64,000 bases of DNA from Sequoia sempervirens (Eukaryota; Streptophyta; Pinopsida; Cupressales; Cupressaceae). Under the pieces are notes generated by a model. That model was not told where the DNA came from and ran no database searches. It worked only from the letters and a program-made list of their open reading frames with translations. Numbering within the stretch: the first letter of the stretch is position 1; each line of letters begins with the position of its first letter. The position numbers were made by a program, and so were the translations under genes. The DNA is taken from assembly GCA_007258455.2 (NCBI GenBank), contig VDFB02018296.1:47540007-47604006 (forward strand). Reading direction: 5' to 3'. Shown piece after piece: positions 60,325 through 64,000 of the stretch.

Positions 60325-61054
60325 GTGACAAAGTTGTTGGAGGATGATTAGGGTTCATTAGATTTCACACCTACATGCATGGGAAAATATAATATTACAC
60401 AATCAAAACTAGAAAAAGAGAAAGAGAAAGAATTTGCAGTGGTATCAACACAATTTGACACAAAAACATCCAAGACACAAGAATGCACAACTTCTAGTAA
60501 TGAGGAAACCACAAATTACACATGTACCTATGATGAAAATGATTATGATAAACCACCCTCCTCGAAATAAATGGAAGCAATTTATGGAAGAGGATACCAA
60601 CTCTTGAAACAATTTCGTTATAATGGAAAAGGATGTGGAGTGAAAGAACAAGGAATTTGTGTTCCTATAGAGCTTTTATACACAAGAAACAACAAGAGTT
60701 CTTGGTTATTGTGGGATTCGAAAGAAACAAAATCATCTAGGAGACCTTCACTTAATGTCAATGTTATAACACAACATTCTTCTAAGATAACTTTAAAATT
60801 TGTGCATCCTGAATTGATAGACACTACATGAGAGAACGTCATTGGATATCTTTAAAAATGATGAGTGTCTTGAAGAATTCTTGGGAATGAAGGAAACTTT
60901 ACCTAAAGAGCATCGTAATCAATGGATTTCGTATTGTCTAAATGTTAAAGGAGACTTTGGGAAAGAAAAGGAAATATATAATGATGAACAAGATAAACCT
61001 AAAACAATCCCTAATGATCCAAATCGTAATACACTACTTGTGGGAGATACCTTG
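58931..61054 (+). pseudogene. Ty3/gypsy gag-protease region
   Basis: Open frames 59453-59665, 59617-59931, 59907-60134, 60379-60570, 60571-60831 and 60842-61054 are pieces of one decayed polyprotein. The recognisable part is an aspartic-protease-like domain at about 59880-60134: DNCLGLNICSVNLLDKIGVD, a VVLQTPIHVMPHDISYNIIL stretch and LGRQW. This matches the gypsy pattern of catalytic-loop, IPP-like and LLGRPW blocks. The usual D-S/T-G catalytic triad reads DNC and so is degraded. Upstream Pro/Gln-rich sequence may be gag. The frame is cut by an LTR terminus at 61055. Confidence 0.7.
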
Positions 61055-62000
61055 TGTTGTCACATAAAATTGCACCCTATTGAACAAGAGTTCATTGCTC
61101 TAATGACACAATGGAAACAACCTCAAGGTGTGGGACCTTGCACGAATGAGGTTGAATCTCCGAAGAAGGCTGACTTCCTCTTCTAAACTAAGTGCTTAGA
61201 AGGCCAAAGGCCGACATCTAAAAACTGGACTCTTAGCCAAATTTTGGGAGAAAAGCGTGAAAGTGAGAAGGGGAAGGAAGAAAGTGAAAGGTTCAAAGTC
61301 CAAAAGCAAGAGGTGAGATTTCAGAGATTAGACCTCAGACCATCAGAGGTCAGACATAGGACTATTGAGTGATGGTCGATGAAGGGAGCGTAAGAAGATA
61401 AAGGGGAAGGTTGATGGCCGACCTCCGAAATCTTGGTGAAAATAGAGAAAAGAGATGAAGGAGGCAGAAGGATAAAAGAGGAGAAGGGATTGGTAAGGGG
61501 TAAAGGGTAAGGCCAAAGGCCAACACCCAAAACACTTAAGAGGAAAGAAGAAGGAAAAGAAGGAGTGGGAGTGATGGAGAAAGCATGCAAGTAATTAGGT
61601 AAGTGAAATCCCAAAAACTCAAAAATTTGAGACTTAGCCACTTTTAGGGACCCTCAAGGAAAACTCATACAAGATGTTCCATGTAGAATCTCTCAGATTG
61701 GATATCAGTGATTGGTCATCTAAGGGTGGCATGAAATGTCAATATTTTTGTGATTTCTATGGGATGATTTCCTAATAATCATGGAATCGAGAGGCCTTAT
61801 CAGTCCATTGGGCATAGATTCATGAAGGGAATTTACAAAATCAGGTTTCCTAAGGGCAAAAAAAAACATGTGCAGGCTTACACTTGGAGACAAGCATGGA
61901 AACTAGGAACATACATTCCCTTAAGGAGAATGCATGGTGTGCAAAGAACTTCATGGAAAGAAAAAATATTTGCAATATGTACTTGAAAACTCAAAACTTA
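61055..62000 (-). mobile_element. Gypsy 3' LTR (minus strand), right edge uncertain
   Basis: The left edge TGTTGTCACATAAAATTGCA followed by CCCTATT matches the LTR edge at 6725, as does the later GAATCTCCGAAGAAGGCTGAC against AACCTCCGGAGAAGGCCGGC. The integrase tail ends at 62007, so this is the LTR downstream of pol on the minus strand. The middle (61190-61600) is an AG-rich stretch with GGCCAAAGGCC words. Confidence 0.6.
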
Positions 62001-62006
62001 TTAGAA

Positions 62007-62480
62007 CTAAGATTTGAGATGAATTTGATTAACTAAGATTGGGAGAGCCTCAGTATCCAACTTGGAAAGATAGAATGCATTGGCCTCCTTGCAGCTAGTG
62101 ATGGCGTATGGACCACTCCACATGGCATAAAACTTGGAATGTCTTCCATCTTTGGATCTATCTGCATCCCATTTCAGCACTAGATCTCCTTCTTGGAACA
62201 TTCTATGAACTTCCTTCTTATCAAAATTTATTTTGACCTATGCTTAATGTGCCTCTATGACTTGCATAGATTTGTTCCTTATCTCCTCCGGTTCTAAGAG
62301 CTCAACCAACCTTACTGTCATAGCATCATTTTCTCTTACTCTAGCTGATGTTCCAACTCAAGAGACGACAACTCCAATGATAATGGTAACCTTTCATCCC
62401 TTCCATAAACTAGCATGAAAGGGGAATTGCCAATTGCTCTTTTATGAGTAATTCTATCAACCCAAAGTATTGTCTTCAAC
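62007..62480 (-). pseudogene. Ty3/gypsy integrase C-terminal fragment
   Basis: It reads from LKTILWVDRITHKRAIGNSP through FMLVYGRDERLPLSLEL to a last open part (62201-62007) with GDLVLKWDAD and MWSGPYAITSCKEANAFYLS, ending VNQIHLKS. It is closely similar in layout to the integrase end at 2657-2196, so it is the same family. Stops occur near 62330 and 62240. It is cut on the right by the duplicated segment starting at 62501. Confidence 0.85.
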
Positions 62481-62500
62481 TTGCTATGCTAGACCCTAGT

Positions 62501-64000
62501 TAATTAAGATTTCCTACTAGAAGTGCTTGGAAGATTTGGATTTATTGATAAATGGTATAGATTTTCACTCCTAGTTAATGGTAGCCTTTTTTATGAAGCA
62601 TTTCATAGTTTGGATAGATTAGTTTCATTTTTTCAAAAAATTCAAAACCCTAGGTTGTTCCAACACATTGCACAATTTGGAAACTCACAAAATAGAAATA
62701 AAAATGATTCTAAACCTAGGTTTGCAAACAATCACATAGTTAACCGTTGTTACTAAAGCCTCTAAAATCCCTACCAGGGCCCAAACACCTCAGGGCATCC
62801 CTGTCCTCCTAAAACTAACTTCAAAACTCAGAAAGGGATTGATATTTTTTATCAATTTGCAAGTATACAATTTGGTTTCCAGATCTATAGTAGGTTTATA
62901 AACCTATTTTTAACCCTATTACTTTATCTCACTAAGCTCATCCACTAAGGCTTGCAACATTCCTACACAACAAAGAACAATCTATGCAATCACACATCAA
63001 CTTATCATTTATCCACCTACACAAAAACCTCAAGTTCAAAAAAAATCCACATTGATCATAGGACCGCCTCAAAACAAACTCAAACCTCTAGGTTCTATCT
63101 TAAACTTTACAAAATAGCTCACTAGCAATCATGTGTCACAACAACCAAGTTACCACCTAGTTGATCATACATATAACATAAGGAATAACAAGAAACCAAG
63201 ACAATCACAAACCATTCATTCATTGATACCACTCCCAAAACCTATTTTATCTAGTGCTCCTCGTTTACCTCAACATAGTGGAAAGGATATGATCTTGTGG
63301 AACAACTATGTAACACTCTTGCTAATATTTCATTGTGTGATCTAATTCAAACCTCAACAACTTACCATGGAATGGTTCAAAATAGTTTGCAAAAATTTGT
63401 GATTCCTCTTAGTGTGCAGCTAACCAATGTAGCAACCTTAATTGAGGGTATGAATTTGGTCAAAGTGGATAATGTCTTCAATCAAAGTGAATTACCTCCT
63501 TTGGAAATACATAAACAAAATGATGATTTGATGATAATGGAAATTATTATAGGGTTAGGATTATATGTACCCTTATTGATAATCATTTGGGACTTAATAT
63601 TTGTAGTCTGAATCTTTTGGAAAAAATTGGGGTAGATAAGACTAAAATTCAACTAGATAATTTTTCCATTCATGGTTTTGATAGCGTGGGTAAACAACCG
63701 CTTGGTCTGATAACATTACCTACCAAATTTGGTAAGGCTGTGTTTGAAACTCCCATCCATGTCATTCCCCATGATCTTTCATATAATCTTCTCTTGGTTA
63801 AACCATGGATCTGAGAGATGGAGTGCTTTCAACGCTTCATCATCTAATGAAATAGACTTACAACAATAAGGTTTACACACTAAAAGCTGATACAAAATCT
63901 TAAAATTGCTTACAAACTGACACAAGGATGCAAAACCCTTTGAGAACATTGACACCAACTACAAAAGGGGAACCTCTACAAAGAAAAGTGTCTTTCATCA
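62501..64000 (+). repeat. Segmental duplication, copy 2 (runs off window end)
   Basis: Second copy of 58800-60324, with the LINE tail (62501-62640), the gypsy gag-like part (frames 63133-63345 and 63297-63611) and the protease-like part (63587-63814, ending LLLVKPW for LGRQW). It continues past the window. Confidence 0.93.

Overview
This looks like nuclear DNA from a land plant with a large, repeat-rich genome. A gymnosperm is my guess, from one intact protein gene in 64 kb and layered LTR and LINE debris; nothing here names the species. Plant-type evidence includes a plastid-targeted N-acetylglutamate kinase, a plant-style initiator tRNA-Met, an intron-bearing elongator tRNA-Met, and Ty3/gypsy and Ty1/copia relics. 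Two 100-base runs of N (5086-5185, 52737-52836) mark assembly joins.

Layout. 1-8677: a broken minus-strand Ty3/gypsy mosaic (LTR, gag-like ORFs, pol remains, LTRs). Its long LTRs carry a degenerate GTCGGNGAGAC repeat field. 8678-9346: remnant of a plus-strand LTR. 9347-13599: a minus-strand Ty1/copia element lacking its 3' end, with a complete LTR (12724-13599), an initiator-Met primer site, gag, protease, integrase and RT, all decayed. 13600-18230: a plus-strand element end with a decayed Glu/Lys-rich ORF, a polypurine tract and an LTR. 21290-24115: a decayed LINE.

24859-25926: an intact, intronless NAGK gene, the one clearly functional protein gene. 27221-32318: a minus-strand pseudogene of translation factor eIF3 subunit L. 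Two exons with good splice sites remain, and one has a stop codon and a 1-base frameshift. Its intron holds a structurally complete 3.4-kb LTR retrotransposon without pol (28076-31475), flanked by the 5-bp duplication CATGG.

33.7-46 kb: LTR relics, a decayed ORF, a duplicated foldback MITE-like element and simple repeats. 47.5-54.3 kb: six tRNA genes in two groups (Gly-TCC, iMet-CAT, Met-CAT with intron; then Val-CAC, Gly-TCC, Glu-CTC). 54252-56037: a tandem duplication starting at the 5' edge of tRNA-Glu. Its second copy carries a 266-bp 5S-rRNA-derived insertion with a 7-bp target duplication, and the first copy preserves the empty site. 57.9-64 kb: a LINE fragment fused to Ty3/gypsy gag-protease sequence. 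This chimera is present twice as a direct repeat, with a minus-strand gypsy 3' end (LTR plus integrase tail) between the copies.

The genes do not form a pathway. NAGK would serve plastid arginine synthesis and the tRNAs serve translation. The initiator tRNA-Met 3' end is exactly complementary to the primer sites of two retroelements in this window.
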